Positions 49,666 through 57,558 of a stretch of DNA of 64,000 nt are shown here, piece by piece. The stretch's first letter is position 1; each line of letters begins with the position of its first letter. This DNA comes from Nocardia caishijiensis NBRC 108228 (GTDB lineage: Bacteria > Actinomycetota > Actinomycetes > Mycobacteriales > Mycobacteriaceae), in NCBI RefSeq assembly GCF_001612825.1, contig NZ_BDBE01000021.1, positions 62,001-126,000 on the forward strand. The letters are read 5' to 3'. The translations under genes and the position numbers were made by a program. The notes under the pieces were generated by a model, which saw nothing but the letters and a program-made list of their open reading frames with translations, made no database searches and was not told the origin of the DNA.

Positions 49666-52104
49666 TCAGTCGAGTTCGCCTGCGCTGCGCCAGGATTGGC
49701 GCTCCGCATCGAACGCTTCGGCCTGGGTGGACCGGAAGGTCGCGATCGAGTCGGCGTTGTCGGTGAGGAAGCGCCGGTAGTCGGCGAGGCGGAATTCGCC
49801 GTCCTGTGCGGTGATATCCACCTTTCCCGCCGCGAAGTCGGCGCGGAGGTCGAGCAATTCGTCGGCTTCCACGGGATGCCAGCGAATACGGTCGAAATAG
49901 CGGAGCAGCCAGGGTGTTTCGGCTTCCTCGACGAAGCGGTCGACACCGGGGCCCGCAGTGCCGGAAGGCCGGGCCCGATGGTTCCAGACCTGAGTGGTTC
50001 GGCCGACGAACTGGTAGCCGCCGGGACCCTCCATGCCGTAGATGCACAGGTAGGCACCGCCGATGCCGACGGCGTTTTCGGGCGTCCAGGTGCGTGCGGG
50101 GTTGTACTTGGTGGTGACAAGGCGGTGGCGGGGGTCGGTGGGGGTGGCGACGGGGGCGCCGAGGTAGACGTCGCCCAAGCCCAGCACCAGGTATTCGGCG
50201 TCGAAAACCGTGCGGTACACGTCGTCTACGGAGGCCAGGCCGTTCATGCGGCGGATGAATTCGATGTTCCACGGGCACCACGGGGCGTCGGCGCGGACGC
50301 CGTGCATGTAGCGGGTGATCGCTTCACGGGTGGACGGATCGTCCCAGGACAGGGGCAGGTGAACGGTGCGGCTGGGGACGACCAGCTGATCCGAATTCGG
50401 CAGCTGCGCTTCGGCTTCGGTGAGCAGGTCGAGCAGCTTCGGGACGGGCAGCAGGGCCGGATCGACCCGGATCTGTAGGGAGCGGATGCCGGGGGTGAGC
50501 TCGAGGACACCGCGCGCGCCGAGGGCGACGAGATGCTGGTGCAGGGCGTGGACGCGAGCCCGCAGGCCGAGATCGAGGGTGAGGGTGCCGTATTCGACGA
50601 GGACACCGTCGTCACCTTGGCGGCGGTAGGTCACGCTGGTCTCGTCGTCGGCTTCGGTGCGGCGTAGGACACCGTCGTCGCCGTCGCGGCCCGCCGAGAG
50701 GACCGTGCTCATGGCGGCGCGCCGCTCTGGGCCCAATTTCGCTGCGGGAGCGGCATTTTCGGCGCGAATCGCGACGAATCGCACGGTGTCGCCCGGTGTG
50801 AGCTGACCGAGTTTCCACCGGTCGGCGGCCACCACCGTCACCGGGCAGACGAAACCGCCGAGACTCGGGCCGTCGGGGCCGAGGAGGATGGGAGTGTCGC
50901 CGGTGAAGTCGAGCGCGCCGATCGAGTACGCGTTGTCGTGGATGTTCGAGGGGTGCAGGCCCGCTTCGCCACCGTCGGTGCGGGCCCACTCGGGTTTCGG
51001 GCCGATCAGGCGCACACCGGTGCGGTCGGAGTTGAAGTGCACTTCGTAGTCGGTGCCGAGGATGGTGTCGAAATCCTTGCGGGTGAAGAACTCCGGTGCG
51101 CCATGCGGTCCTTCGGTGACGGCGAGTTCCCAGCGTTTGCCGAAGGCGGGGATGTCGGTCATGGGCACGGCGGAGGCGAGGCGGGTCGTCGGCTCGCCCA
51201 GTACGAGGGCGTCGTCGGTGCGCAGGGCGGCCCCGGTGCCGCCGCCGAACTTGCCGAGGGTGAACGTCGCCGCGCTGCCGAGGAACTGCTCGACCTGGAT
51301 TCCGCCGGAAACCAGCACGTAGGTGCGCATGCCGGGCCCACGGATCGCGCCGATGTCGAGCACACCACCGGCGCGCACCTCGATGGTGCGCCACTGCTCG
51401 ACCGGTCGACCGTCGACCCGCACCTCGGCAACCGCGCCGGTGACACACACCCACGTCGCCTCGGTGAACCGCAGCGCGGGCCCACCAAGGGTGCATTCCA
51501 GCCCGGCCGCGCCCTCGTCGTTACCCAGTACCCGGTTGCCTAGCCGGAACGAGAGGTCGTCCATGGGCCCGGACGGTGGAACGCCGATGTGCCAGTAGCC
51601 GATTCGTCCCGGCCAGTCCTGGACGGTGGTCTGCATTCCGGCCCGGACGACCTCGATCCGTCGCTCGGACGAGGTCAGCTGGTCAGGAATAGAAAGGGCC
51701 GCGCTGTCGGTGCCGCTCGCCATGATGGTGCCGGCAGTCCCAGGTGGACCGGCGTGCGAGGTCGCCGCCGCTGCGGCGGTGGGCTCCTGGCCTGCGGCGT
51801 CGGTGTCCGAGACGGGTGCCGATTTCGAGGCCTGGACGGTGTTGGCACCCGTGGCCGGAGAGACAGCTTCGGCCGGGGTCGTAGGCACGCGATCGCGGGC
51901 GCCCTCCAACAGCGCAGTCGCGAACGTCGGCCCCTGGTCTGCGGCGTCCGGCGCGGCTGACGCGGGTGCCGATTTCGATGCCTGGGCAGCACCGGCACCG
52001 GTGGCGGGGGCAGCTTCGGCCGGGGCCGCGCGCACGTGATCGCGGGTGCCCTCTACGCACCTACCTGCCCGCGTGACGCCGGGATCTGTGTGGGTGCGGC
52101 TCAT
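49666..52104 (-). CDS. Stand-alone carboxyltransferase half of a urea/guanidine-type carboxylase (KipA-KipI fusion)
   Basis: 812 residues from ATG 52104, overlapping the preceding stop (ATGA). Residues 1-145 are Ala/Pro-rich with a duplicated segment (QASKSAP occurs twice). Then come a KipA/AHS2-like domain (VVRAGMQTTVQDWPGRIG, PPSGPMDD), a KipI/AHS1-like domain (RRQGDDGVLVEYG, LTPGIRSLQIRVDP) and the urea-carboxylase-specific tail (HGVRADAPWCPWNIEF, GPGGYQFVGRTTQVWN). The biotin carboxylase domain and biotinyl domain of full-length enzymes are absent, so these must come from elsewhere. It follows two urea-carboxylase-associated genes and a permease. No allophanate hydrolase is present. 5-oxoprolinase is a less likely alternative because the tail is of the urea carboxylase type. 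Confidence 0.8.
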   Translation of the reverse strand: MSRTHTDPGVTRAGRCVEGTRDHVRAAPAEAAPATGAGAAQASKSAPASAAPDAADQGPTFATALLEGARDRVPTTPAEAVSPATGANTVQASKSAPVSDTDAAGQEPTAAAAATSHAGPPGTAGTIMASGTDSAALSIPDQLTSSERRIEVVRAGMQTTVQDWPGRIGYWHIGVPPSGPMDDLSFRLGNRVLGNDEGAAGLECTLGGPALRFTEATWVCVTGAVAEVRVDGRPVEQWRTIEVRAGGVLDIGAIRGPGMRTYVLVSGGIQVEQFLGSAATFTLGKFGGGTGAALRTDDALVLGEPTTRLASAVPMTDIPAFGKRWELAVTEGPHGAPEFFTRKDFDTILGTDYEVHFNSDRTGVRLIGPKPEWARTDGGEAGLHPSNIHDNAYSIGALDFTGDTPILLGPDGPSLGGFVCPVTVVAADRWKLGQLTPGDTVRFVAIRAENAAPAAKLGPERRAAMSTVLSAGRDGDDGVLRRTEADDETSVTYRRQGDDGVLVEYGTLTLDLGLRARVHALHQHLVALGARGVLELTPGIRSLQIRVDPALLPVPKLLDLLTEAEAQLPNSDQLVVPSRTVHLPLSWDDPSTREAITRYMHGVRADAPWCPWNIEFIRRMNGLASVDDVYRTVFDAEYLVLGLGDVYLGAPVATPTDPRHRLVTTKYNPARTWTPENAVGIGGAYLCIYGMEGPGGYQFVGRTTQVWNHRARPSGTAGPGVDRFVEEAETPWLLRYFDRIRWHPVEADELLDLRADFAAGKVDITAQDGEFRLADYRRFLTDNADSIATFRSTQAEAFDAERQSWRSAGELD
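51750..52060. repeat. Tandem duplication encoding the Ala/Pro-rich extension
   Basis: Two copies of a roughly 140-bp unit lie side by side at the start of the carboxyltransferase gene. Both contain GGGTGCCGATTTCGAKGCCTGG (about 51818 and 51967) and the arms around GCAGCTTCGGCCGGGG / ACAGCTTCGGCCGGGG. They encode EGTRDHVRAAPAEAAPATGA and EGARDRVPTTPAEAVSPATG. A shorter EGARAQNTTPAPA-like stretch begins the gene two places upstream. Confidence 0.65.
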
Positions 52105-52718
52105 CGGGTCACCACCATGCGGACGGGAGTGGGGTCGAAGCCGTTGCACGGGTTGTTGATCTGGGGGCAGTTGGAGACCAGGACGAGGGTGTCGATCTCC
52201 GCGCGTAAGGTCACCTTCTTGCCCGGTGCGGACAAACCGTCGACGATGCCGAGCGTGCCGTCCGCCTCCACCGGCACATTCATGAACCAGTTGATGTTGG
52301 ACACCAGATCCCGCTTGCCGAGGCCCCATTCGAGAGCGGCGGTCAGGAAGTTCTCCACACAGGCGTGCTGGTGGCGGGTGTGGTGGCCGTAGCGGAGGGT
52401 GTTGGATTCCTGGGAGCAGGCGCCTGCGATGGTGTCGTGGTTACCGACCTCGTCGGCGACCACGGTCATCAGCGCGGTGCCGCGTTCGGTGCGCAGCGCG
52501 CTGCCGGTGGTGAGGAAGATGTTGCGCTGGGCGGCGACGGTGGCCTGGGCGCTGTAGCGGTCGGTGTGGTCGGCGGCGGAGTACAGCAGGCAGTCGACGG
52601 CCTGGTTGCCGTGCAGGTCGATGATCTCGAGGTGCTCACCGGCGCGGACGATCGCCGACCACGGCGCCTGCGCCGGAACGGTCTCGTCGAGGACGACGGT
52701 GCGGGTGGTCGTTGTCAT
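52101..52718 (-). CDS. Urea carboxylase-associated protein 2-like (DUF1989)
   Basis: 205 residues from ATG 52718, whose ATGA overlaps the stop of the gene before it. Family segments are WSAIVRAGEHLEIIDLHGNQAVDCL, then CSQESNTLRYGHHTRHQHAC with clustered histidines and cysteines suited to metal binding, NINWFMNVPVEADG and NCPQINNPCNGFDPTPV. DUF1989 proteins accompany urea/guanidine carboxylases; some form a carboxyguanidine deiminase. The paired DUF1989 gene upstream supports that operon type. Confidence 0.85.
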   Translation of the reverse strand: MTTTTRTVVLDETVPAQAPWSAIVRAGEHLEIIDLHGNQAVDCLLYSAADHTDRYSAQATVAAQRNIFLTTGSALRTERGTALMTVVADEVGNHDTIAGACSQESNTLRYGHHTRHQHACVENFLTAALEWGLGKRDLVSNINWFMNVPVEADGTLGIVDGLSAPGKKVTLRAEIDTLVLVSNCPQINNPCNGFDPTPVRMVVTR

Positions 52719-53527
52719 GCCGGAACCTCCGTGTGCTGTGCGGCCGCCCACGCGGCCTCGGTGTTCTCCACGGCCCGTCGGTACTCGGGGTCGTCGTTGG
52801 GGGCGTCGAGAGTGGCTGCGGGCCAAGCGATCAGGTCGAGGTCGCCGGTGGGGCGATCGTCGAGTGGGTGGGGCGCGTTGGCGACGAGCAGGGTCACCGG
52901 AAGATGCACGAACAGGTCGATCGCGCCGCCCGCCGGACCGTTGCCGGTGGCGGTGAGGGCGCCGTCGGCGGCCACCCGCACCCCGCGGAACAGGGCGATC
53001 GACGGCCCCACATCACGCGGCTCCAGCCCCTGTTTGGCCGCCGCCAGGTGCAGTTGGTGGCGGGCTTCGCCGGTCGGACCGCACAGGGTGTCGTGCTGAC
53101 CCGAGGTGTCGACGAGGACGGTGGCAAGCACCCGCCCCTGATCCGACAACAGGGGGTGACCGGCACTCAGATACGCCTGCCACGGCACCTTGACGGTGTC
53201 GGCGACATTGAGTCGCTCCCAGGGAGATTCGGCGCGCAGCAGGAACAGGTGCGCACACGTGGTCCCGGCGGGGTCGGACAAGCGAACCCTGGTGCCGCGG
53301 CCGAGGACGACATTCGCATAGCCGCCGGACGGAACGCGCAGGGCCAGAGTGGGTTCGACGCCCGGCGGTACCTCCGGGCGAGCGATCGTGGCGGCCGCGG
53401 CCTGGGCGCGCGCGTGGGCCCGTGCGCCGTCGGTGGACCCGGTCGCAATCGCGATTTCCTCGGTGTGGGCGGGAGCGGGCGTGGTGTTCTGAGCCCGCGC
53501 GCCCTCCCTGGACTGAGTACTCGTCAT
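52715..53527 (-). CDS. Urea carboxylase-associated protein 1-like (DUF1989)
   Basis: 270 residues from ATG 53527, with GAGGAG eight bases upstream. About 60 N-terminal residues are Ala/Thr-rich and absent from usual family members. The conserved part has VPSGGYANVVLGRGTRVRLSD, DPAGTTCAHLFLLRA, DTSGQHDTLCGPTGEARHQL and VHLPVTLLVANAPHPLDDRP. It should pair with the second DUF1989 protein, whose gene overlaps its 3' end by 4 bases, in processing a urea- or guanidine-derived intermediate. Confidence 0.83.
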   Translation of the reverse strand: MTSTQSREGARAQNTTPAPAHTEEIAIATGSTDGARAHARAQAAAATIARPEVPPGVEPTLALRVPSGGYANVVLGRGTRVRLSDPAGTTCAHLFLLRAESPWERLNVADTVKVPWQAYLSAGHPLLSDQGRVLATVLVDTSGQHDTLCGPTGEARHQLHLAAAKQGLEPRDVGPSIALFRGVRVAADGALTATGNGPAGGAIDLFVHLPVTLLVANAPHPLDDRPTGDLDLIAWPAATLDAPNDDPEYRRAVENTEAAWAAAQHTEVPA

Positions 53528-53668
53528 CACGAACTCCTCGATGCTCGATGCCGAGAACTCTCGGCGGAAGGTGCCGGCCTGGCCGATTTCACCTCGGCGG
53601 TCCCAGCATTCGGACTGAAATGGCGGTGGGGTGGTCCCCACCGTCAGTGGACGAACAGGTCGGGTGAC

Positions 53669-53721
53669 CACCACGCTCTGGTGGCGAGTCTCTCGGGCGA
53701 TGCCGCCACCAGAGCGTGGTG
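53669..53721 (-). terminator. Perfect 18-bp hairpin between the permease and DUF1989 genes
   Basis: CACCACGCTCTGGTGGCG and its exact complement CGCCACCAGAGCGTGGTG are separated by 17 bases, starting 15 bases after the permease stop. There is no T-run. It should pause or end permease transcripts, lowering expression of the three genes behind it, or shield the mRNA end. Confidence 0.6.
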
Positions 53722-53736
53722 ATCTCGAGCGAGGGC

Positions 53737-55266
53737 TCAGGCGGGAGCGGGCGCGATCACCGGTTCGGCCGACTCGGATTTCGTGACCACCACCCGGTAC
53801 ACCACCGCCCCAACGGCGAGAATCACGGCGACCGACAGCGGCCCTGCCCACAACTGCCACCAGCTACCACCGGCGGGCGTGTACACCTCGGGGCGCGGCC
53901 AGGCGAGGTTGACCACCATCGCGGTGCCCCAGATCACCGCGAGCGCGTTGACCGGAACGCCCCAGCGGCCGAGGGTGAACAGCGTCGTGTCCTCGGGCGC
54001 GGGCAACCCCTTGATCCGGCGCACCAGCAGCGGCACCGTGACCAGCAAATACGCCAGATACAGGCTTACGATGCACACGCTGGCCAGGGTCGCGAAGATG
54101 GCCGGGTTGCCCAGGTTCAACACCAGCAGGCCGATGCCGAGCGCGCCGATCACCACGGCAGGCCACACCGGCGTGCCGAAACGAGGATGCACCGTGGACA
54201 GCGCCTTCGAGAAGGGCAGCTTGCCGTCGCGGGCCATCGAGAACAGCAGCCGCGACCCGGCCGTCTGGATCGCGAGGGTGCACACGATCACCGCTACCGC
54301 GACACAGCCGAGCAGCACCGACCCGGCCGGGCTGTCGAGCTTGGCCATGATGACGTAAGCCAAACCGCCGGAGGCCAATTCGCCGTCGGTCAGGCTCGGC
54401 GCCGCCATCAGCGCGCCGAGCAGCATGAGGCCACCGCCGAGCGCCGACACCGACAGCGCCAGCAGAATCGTGCGCGGCGCGACCCGGCGCGGATTCTTCG
54501 TCTCCTCGGAAAGCTCACCGGCGGAATCGAATCCGACCATCACGTACGCCGCCATCAGGCCCGAGATCAGGAATGCCGCCCAGAACGGACCCGGTGCGGC
54601 CTGATCGGTCCGCAACACCACGTCCGGGCCGCGTTCGGTGCCGACGAAGAACAGTCCGATGATGGCGAGCACGCCGACGATCTCGATGGTGACGCCGATC
54701 GAATTGATCCGCGCCATCAGATCGATCCCGATCACATTGATGGTGGTGGTGACCACGAGCAGCGCGCTGCCGAGTAGTACCGCGTTCATGGCACCGTCGC
54801 GGGAGGTGAGCGCGGTGTCGGTGCCGATGATCTGGAAGCCGCTCCAGATCGTCGGCAGCACCACCTGCAGGGCGATGGCGGCGGCCGCCGCGGTGACCAC
54901 CTGGGCGATCACCATCATCCACCCGGCGAACCAGCCGACGAGGCCACCGGCCAACCGGCGCGACCACTGATAGATGCAGCCCGAGATCGGATACCGCGCG
55001 GCGAGCTCGGCGAAGTTCAGCGCGACCAGGAACTGCCCGGCGAAGACCAGCGGCCACGTCCAGAAGAAGGCGGCGCCGCCGAACGAATAACCGAAGCCGA
55101 AGAACTGGAAGATGGTGGTGAGGATGGAGACGAACGAGAAGCCCGCCGCGAAGGAGGCGTAGCGCCCGAGCTTGCGGTGCAGGACGGGTTCGTAGCCGAA
55201 CTGGGCGAGGTCGGCGCCGTCGCGTGCGGCGTCGGGCGGGGCTGGGGTGGCGAGCGTTGTGGCCAT
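53737..55266 (-). CDS. APC-superfamily amino acid/polyamine-type permease
   Basis: 509 residues from ATG 55266. About twelve hydrophobic segments are visible. The first contains FSFVSILTTIFQFFGFGYSFGG, resembling the FSI..G motif region of APC transporters, and GFDSAGELSEETKNPRRVAPR is the hallmark F(D/E)...EE(T/V)xNPxR loop. The protein lies in the inner membrane and imports a small nitrogen compound. Being first in a cluster with DUF1989 and carboxyltransferase genes, its cargo may be guanidine- or urea-related. Family members are mostly amino acid transporters, so this is tentative. Confidence 0.85.
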   Translation of the reverse strand: MATTLATPAPPDAARDGADLAQFGYEPVLHRKLGRYASFAAGFSFVSILTTIFQFFGFGYSFGGAAFFWTWPLVFAGQFLVALNFAELAARYPISGCIYQWSRRLAGGLVGWFAGWMMVIAQVVTAAAAAIALQVVLPTIWSGFQIIGTDTALTSRDGAMNAVLLGSALLVVTTTINVIGIDLMARINSIGVTIEIVGVLAIIGLFFVGTERGPDVVLRTDQAAPGPFWAAFLISGLMAAYVMVGFDSAGELSEETKNPRRVAPRTILLALSVSALGGGLMLLGALMAAPSLTDGELASGGLAYVIMAKLDSPAGSVLLGCVAVAVIVCTLAIQTAGSRLLFSMARDGKLPFSKALSTVHPRFGTPVWPAVVIGALGIGLLVLNLGNPAIFATLASVCIVSLYLAYLLVTVPLLVRRIKGLPAPEDTTLFTLGRWGVPVNALAVIWGTAMVVNLAWPRPEVYTPAGGSWWQLWAGPLSVAVILAVGAVVYRVVVTKSESAEPVIAPAPA

Positions 55267-55296
55267 GTCGGAGTCCTTCGGCGGTGCGGCCAATAT

Positions 55297-55310
55297 CTAT
55301 CAGTCGATAG
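55297..55310. promoter_or_regulatory. Inverted repeat upstream of the permease gene
   Basis: CTATC-AGTC-GATAG lies 31 bases before the permease ATG, where a repressor would block transcription. The arms are short, and the site differs from the palindrome beside the divergent regulator gene. Low support. Confidence 0.35.
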
Positions 55311-55388
55311 TTTTGCGCTCGCGATCGCTCGAACGGTGTCGTGCGTGTATCGACTCCGAGGCGTGCCGTAACTTCTGTGTTGCCTACG

Positions 55389-55408
55389 TTTCTGTCAAAT
55401 GACAGAAA
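55389..55408. promoter_or_regulatory. Probable TetR operator in the permease/regulator gap
   Basis: Perfect palindrome TTTCTGTCA-AA-TGACAGAAA in the 218-bp gap between the divergent permease and TetR genes, 76 bases before the proposed regulator start. Nine-base arms with a two-base centre are typical of a TetR dimer site. Confidence 0.65.
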
Positions 55409-55483
55409 TTGGACCGGACCGTGTCGGACCTGGTGAGGTGCCCATTGCGGAGCGGCAGCCGCGCCGGTGACACAATCGAGGAC

Positions 55484-56137
55484 GTGGCAAACCTCGGACC
55501 CGGGCGCCCCCGGCTGGAACAGCGCCGACGACGCGGGACGACGCCGCGCGCGGAGATTCTCGACGCCGCGGCGGAACTGTTCACCACCAAGGGCTATGCC
55601 AACACCTCCACCCGCGCGGTCGCCGACGCGGTCGGTATCCGGCAGGCTTCGCTGTACCACCACTTCGCCGCCAAGGACGACATCCTCGACGCGCTACTCG
55701 CCGAAACCATCGCGGGACCGGCCGAATTGGCGCGGCGTCTGCACGCCGAACCCGAGGACGCCACCACCAAGCTCTACGCGCTCGCCCTGTTCGACGTGCG
55801 GCAATTACGCGGCGCGCGTTGGAATCTCGGCGCCCTGTACCTGCTGCCCGAACTGCGGACCGAACGTTTCGCCGCCTTCCGTCGCCGCCGCGACGAACTG
55901 CGCGGGCACTACGAACAACTCGCCGTCGAATCGCTCACGGCGACAGGCGTATCCGAGGACGCGTGCGTTCTGCCGTTCCGGCTCGTCGAGACGGTGATCG
56001 CGATCAGGTCCGACGACGGACCCGCCGAGGCCGACCGCGTCATCCCCGACGCGATCGTGCGCATCGTCGGTCACCAGGGTGCGATGGACGCGGTGCGAGT
56101 GGCTGCCGACGCTTTGCTCGACCGCCTGTCGGACTGA
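55484..56137 (+). CDS. TetR family regulator of the carboxylase/permease operon
   Basis: 217 residues from GTG 55484, with GAGG six bases upstream. An earlier TTG would start inside or next to the operator and is disfavoured. The helix-turn-helix is textbook: AEILDAAAELFTTKGYANTS, then TRAVADAVGIRQASLYHHFAAKDDILDAL. The C-terminal domain is not of a named class. It is divergent from the permease, and a 20-bp palindrome lies in the gap, so it is the likely repressor of the nitrogen-compound operon. Confidence 0.85.
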   Translation: MANLGPGRPRLEQRRRRGTTPRAEILDAAAELFTTKGYANTSTRAVADAVGIRQASLYHHFAAKDDILDALLAETIAGPAELARRLHAEPEDATTKLYALALFDVRQLRGARWNLGALYLLPELRTERFAAFRRRRDELRGHYEQLAVESLTATGVSEDACVLPFRLVETVIAIRSDDGPAEADRVIPDAIVRIVGHQGAMDAVRVAADALLDRLSD

Positions 56138-56165
56138 GTGTCCACCGCCGGGCTCAGAGTCTGGG

Positions 56166-56690
56166 TCAGCGCGAGGTCGGCGGCGCGACCTGCCAGTGTT
56201 CGTTGAGAGCGGTGGCGATCTCGGGCAGCACCGTGATCGGAACCCGCTTGGTGCGCAATATCGCGCGGATCTCGTTCACCTGTTCACGCTTGCGCATGTC
56301 GTAAGCGCCCGAGACCGGGCGCATGACCGGCGGGATCGACAGCAGGACGAGTTCGTCGCCGTTCTCACTGAGGTCGAGGGCGATGGCCCAGCGGCCGCGT
56401 TCGTCGAGGGTGAATCGGCCCGCCACCACCCGCTCCCACCGCACGGTGGCCGCGCGGAACGGGGTCCGCACGTAGATACCGTGCTCGGTGAGCTCGACGA
56501 CATCGCGCGTGAACAGCGCGACACCCGCCGCCACACCGCCGACGGCGCCGACCAGCAGGCCGGTCACCACCCGGTTGGCGCCGAACATCGCCACCACCAG
56601 CCCGGCGATGCCGATGGTGACCAGCAGCCCGATCAGGCAGTAGAACAGGCTCCTGCTCGCGGGCACGACCCCGGCACGCACGTCGGCCAT
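56166..56690 (-). CDS. Two-helix membrane protein with PH-like domain
   Basis: 174 residues from ATG 56690, with GGGAGG six bases upstream. Two close transmembrane helices are seen (FYCLIGLLVTIGIAGLVVAMFG and VTGLLVGAVGGVAAGVALF). They are followed by a soluble part (VVELTEHGIYVRTPFRAATVRWERVVAGRF) that looks like a bacterial PH-like fold. It is the last gene of the cupin-DyP-encapsulin series on this strand, 56 bases after encapsulin. A link to that system is positional only. Confidence 0.6.
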   Translation of the reverse strand: MADVRAGVVPASRSLFYCLIGLLVTIGIAGLVVAMFGANRVVTGLLVGAVGGVAAGVALFTRDVVELTEHGIYVRTPFRAATVRWERVVAGRFTLDERGRWAIALDLSENGDELVLLSIPPVMRPVSGAYDMRKREQVNEIRAILRTKRVPITVLPEIATALNEHWQVAPPTSR

Positions 56691-56746
56691 GCGGACCTCC
56701 CTCTCACGATTCGAGGCCAACCCTAGCGCCGGTCACGCGATCGGGC

Positions 56747-57544
56747 TCACGACCCGAGCGATACCGCCGCTTCGGAGGTCTCGACCAGGAAGGTGAAGGT
56801 CTCCTGGAAGTACAGCTGGACGGTCTCGGCGTCGTGGCTGAGGTAGCCGATCGACAGGTCCTGGCCGATGGCGAGTTCGAAGTCGCCGCCGCGGGTGGTG
56901 AGGGCGAAGCCACCGGTGATGGCCGGTGCCCAGATGATCTCGCCGTCGATGAGGCGCTCGATGTGGGTGCGGATCGGGTGACCGTGGTCGGAGGTCTCGC
57001 TGACCTTGGTGTACAGCTCGGCGCTCAGCAGCACCGAGTACGGGCCCTGCACGCCGGACAGGCGCAGACCGGTGAGGGCCCGCGAGATGGCGTCGGGGAT
57101 GTCGACCACATTGCTCGGCAGTGCGACAGGGGAGTTGGAGGCGGCGGCGCGGATACCGGTGATGCCCGCGGCGGCGTAGCCCTCGAAGATCGCGCGGTCC
57201 TCGGCGAAGGCGATCTTCTGGGCTGCGTCTTTGAGGTTGTCGAGGTCGGCGTCGGGGGCGCCGCGCTCGATGTCGTCGAGTTCGGAGCGCTTCAATGTGA
57301 AGGGCACCCGGAGTTCCACGAGCGGCTGTACCACACGCTGGTGTGCCTGCACACCGTCGTCGGGGGAGTCGATCGGGGTGAGCCTGCCTCGGTTGAGCGC
57401 CGAGTAGCCGACGCCGTGGGGGCCCGAGACATCGACCACGCGGCGTCCGGCGATATTGCGCTTGAACGTGCGGGTGGCCTCCTCCTCGATCTCGGCCCAG
57501 GCCTCGTCGGTGATCGGCGCGAGTTCGCGATGCAGGTTGTTCAT
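56747..57544 (-). CDS. Encapsulin shell protein (linocin M18/CFP29 family)
   Basis: 265 residues from ATG 57544, with AAGGAG eight bases upstream, exactly the family length. It begins MNNLHRELAPITDEAWAEIE, continues with TFKRNIAGRRVVDVSGPHGVGYSALNRG and RVPFTLKRSELDDIERGAPDADLD, and ends LYFQETFTFLVETSEAAVSL. This is the HK97-fold capsid-like protein that self-assembles into a protein nanocompartment. The DyP peroxidase gene ends 14 bases upstream and carries the loading tail, so the peroxidase is the native cargo. Confidence 0.97.
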   Translation of the reverse strand: MNNLHRELAPITDEAWAEIEEEATRTFKRNIAGRRVVDVSGPHGVGYSALNRGRLTPIDSPDDGVQAHQRVVQPLVELRVPFTLKRSELDDIERGAPDADLDNLKDAAQKIAFAEDRAIFEGYAAAGITGIRAAASNSPVALPSNVVDIPDAISRALTGLRLSGVQGPYSVLLSAELYTKVSETSDHGHPIRTHIERLIDGEIIWAPAITGGFALTTRGGDFELAIGQDLSIGYLSHDAETVQLYFQETFTFLVETSEAAVSLGS

Positions 57545-57558
57545 TCGGATACTCCTTC

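Noticed and set aside
49666..52104. Calling the carboxyltransferase a 5-oxoprolinase (PxpB-PxpC)
   Set aside because: The order KipA then KipI plus the long urea-carboxylase-specific tail, and the DUF1989 neighbours, fit the urea/guanidine carboxylase group better; no PxpA-like gene is nearby.
53528..55408. A guanidine-I (ykkC) riboswitch upstream of the DUF1989 genes or the permease
   Set aside because: I looked on the coding strand for the conserved CUGGUCCGAGAG and GGGAUAAAAGCCC-type segments and found neither. A covariance-model search would be decisive.
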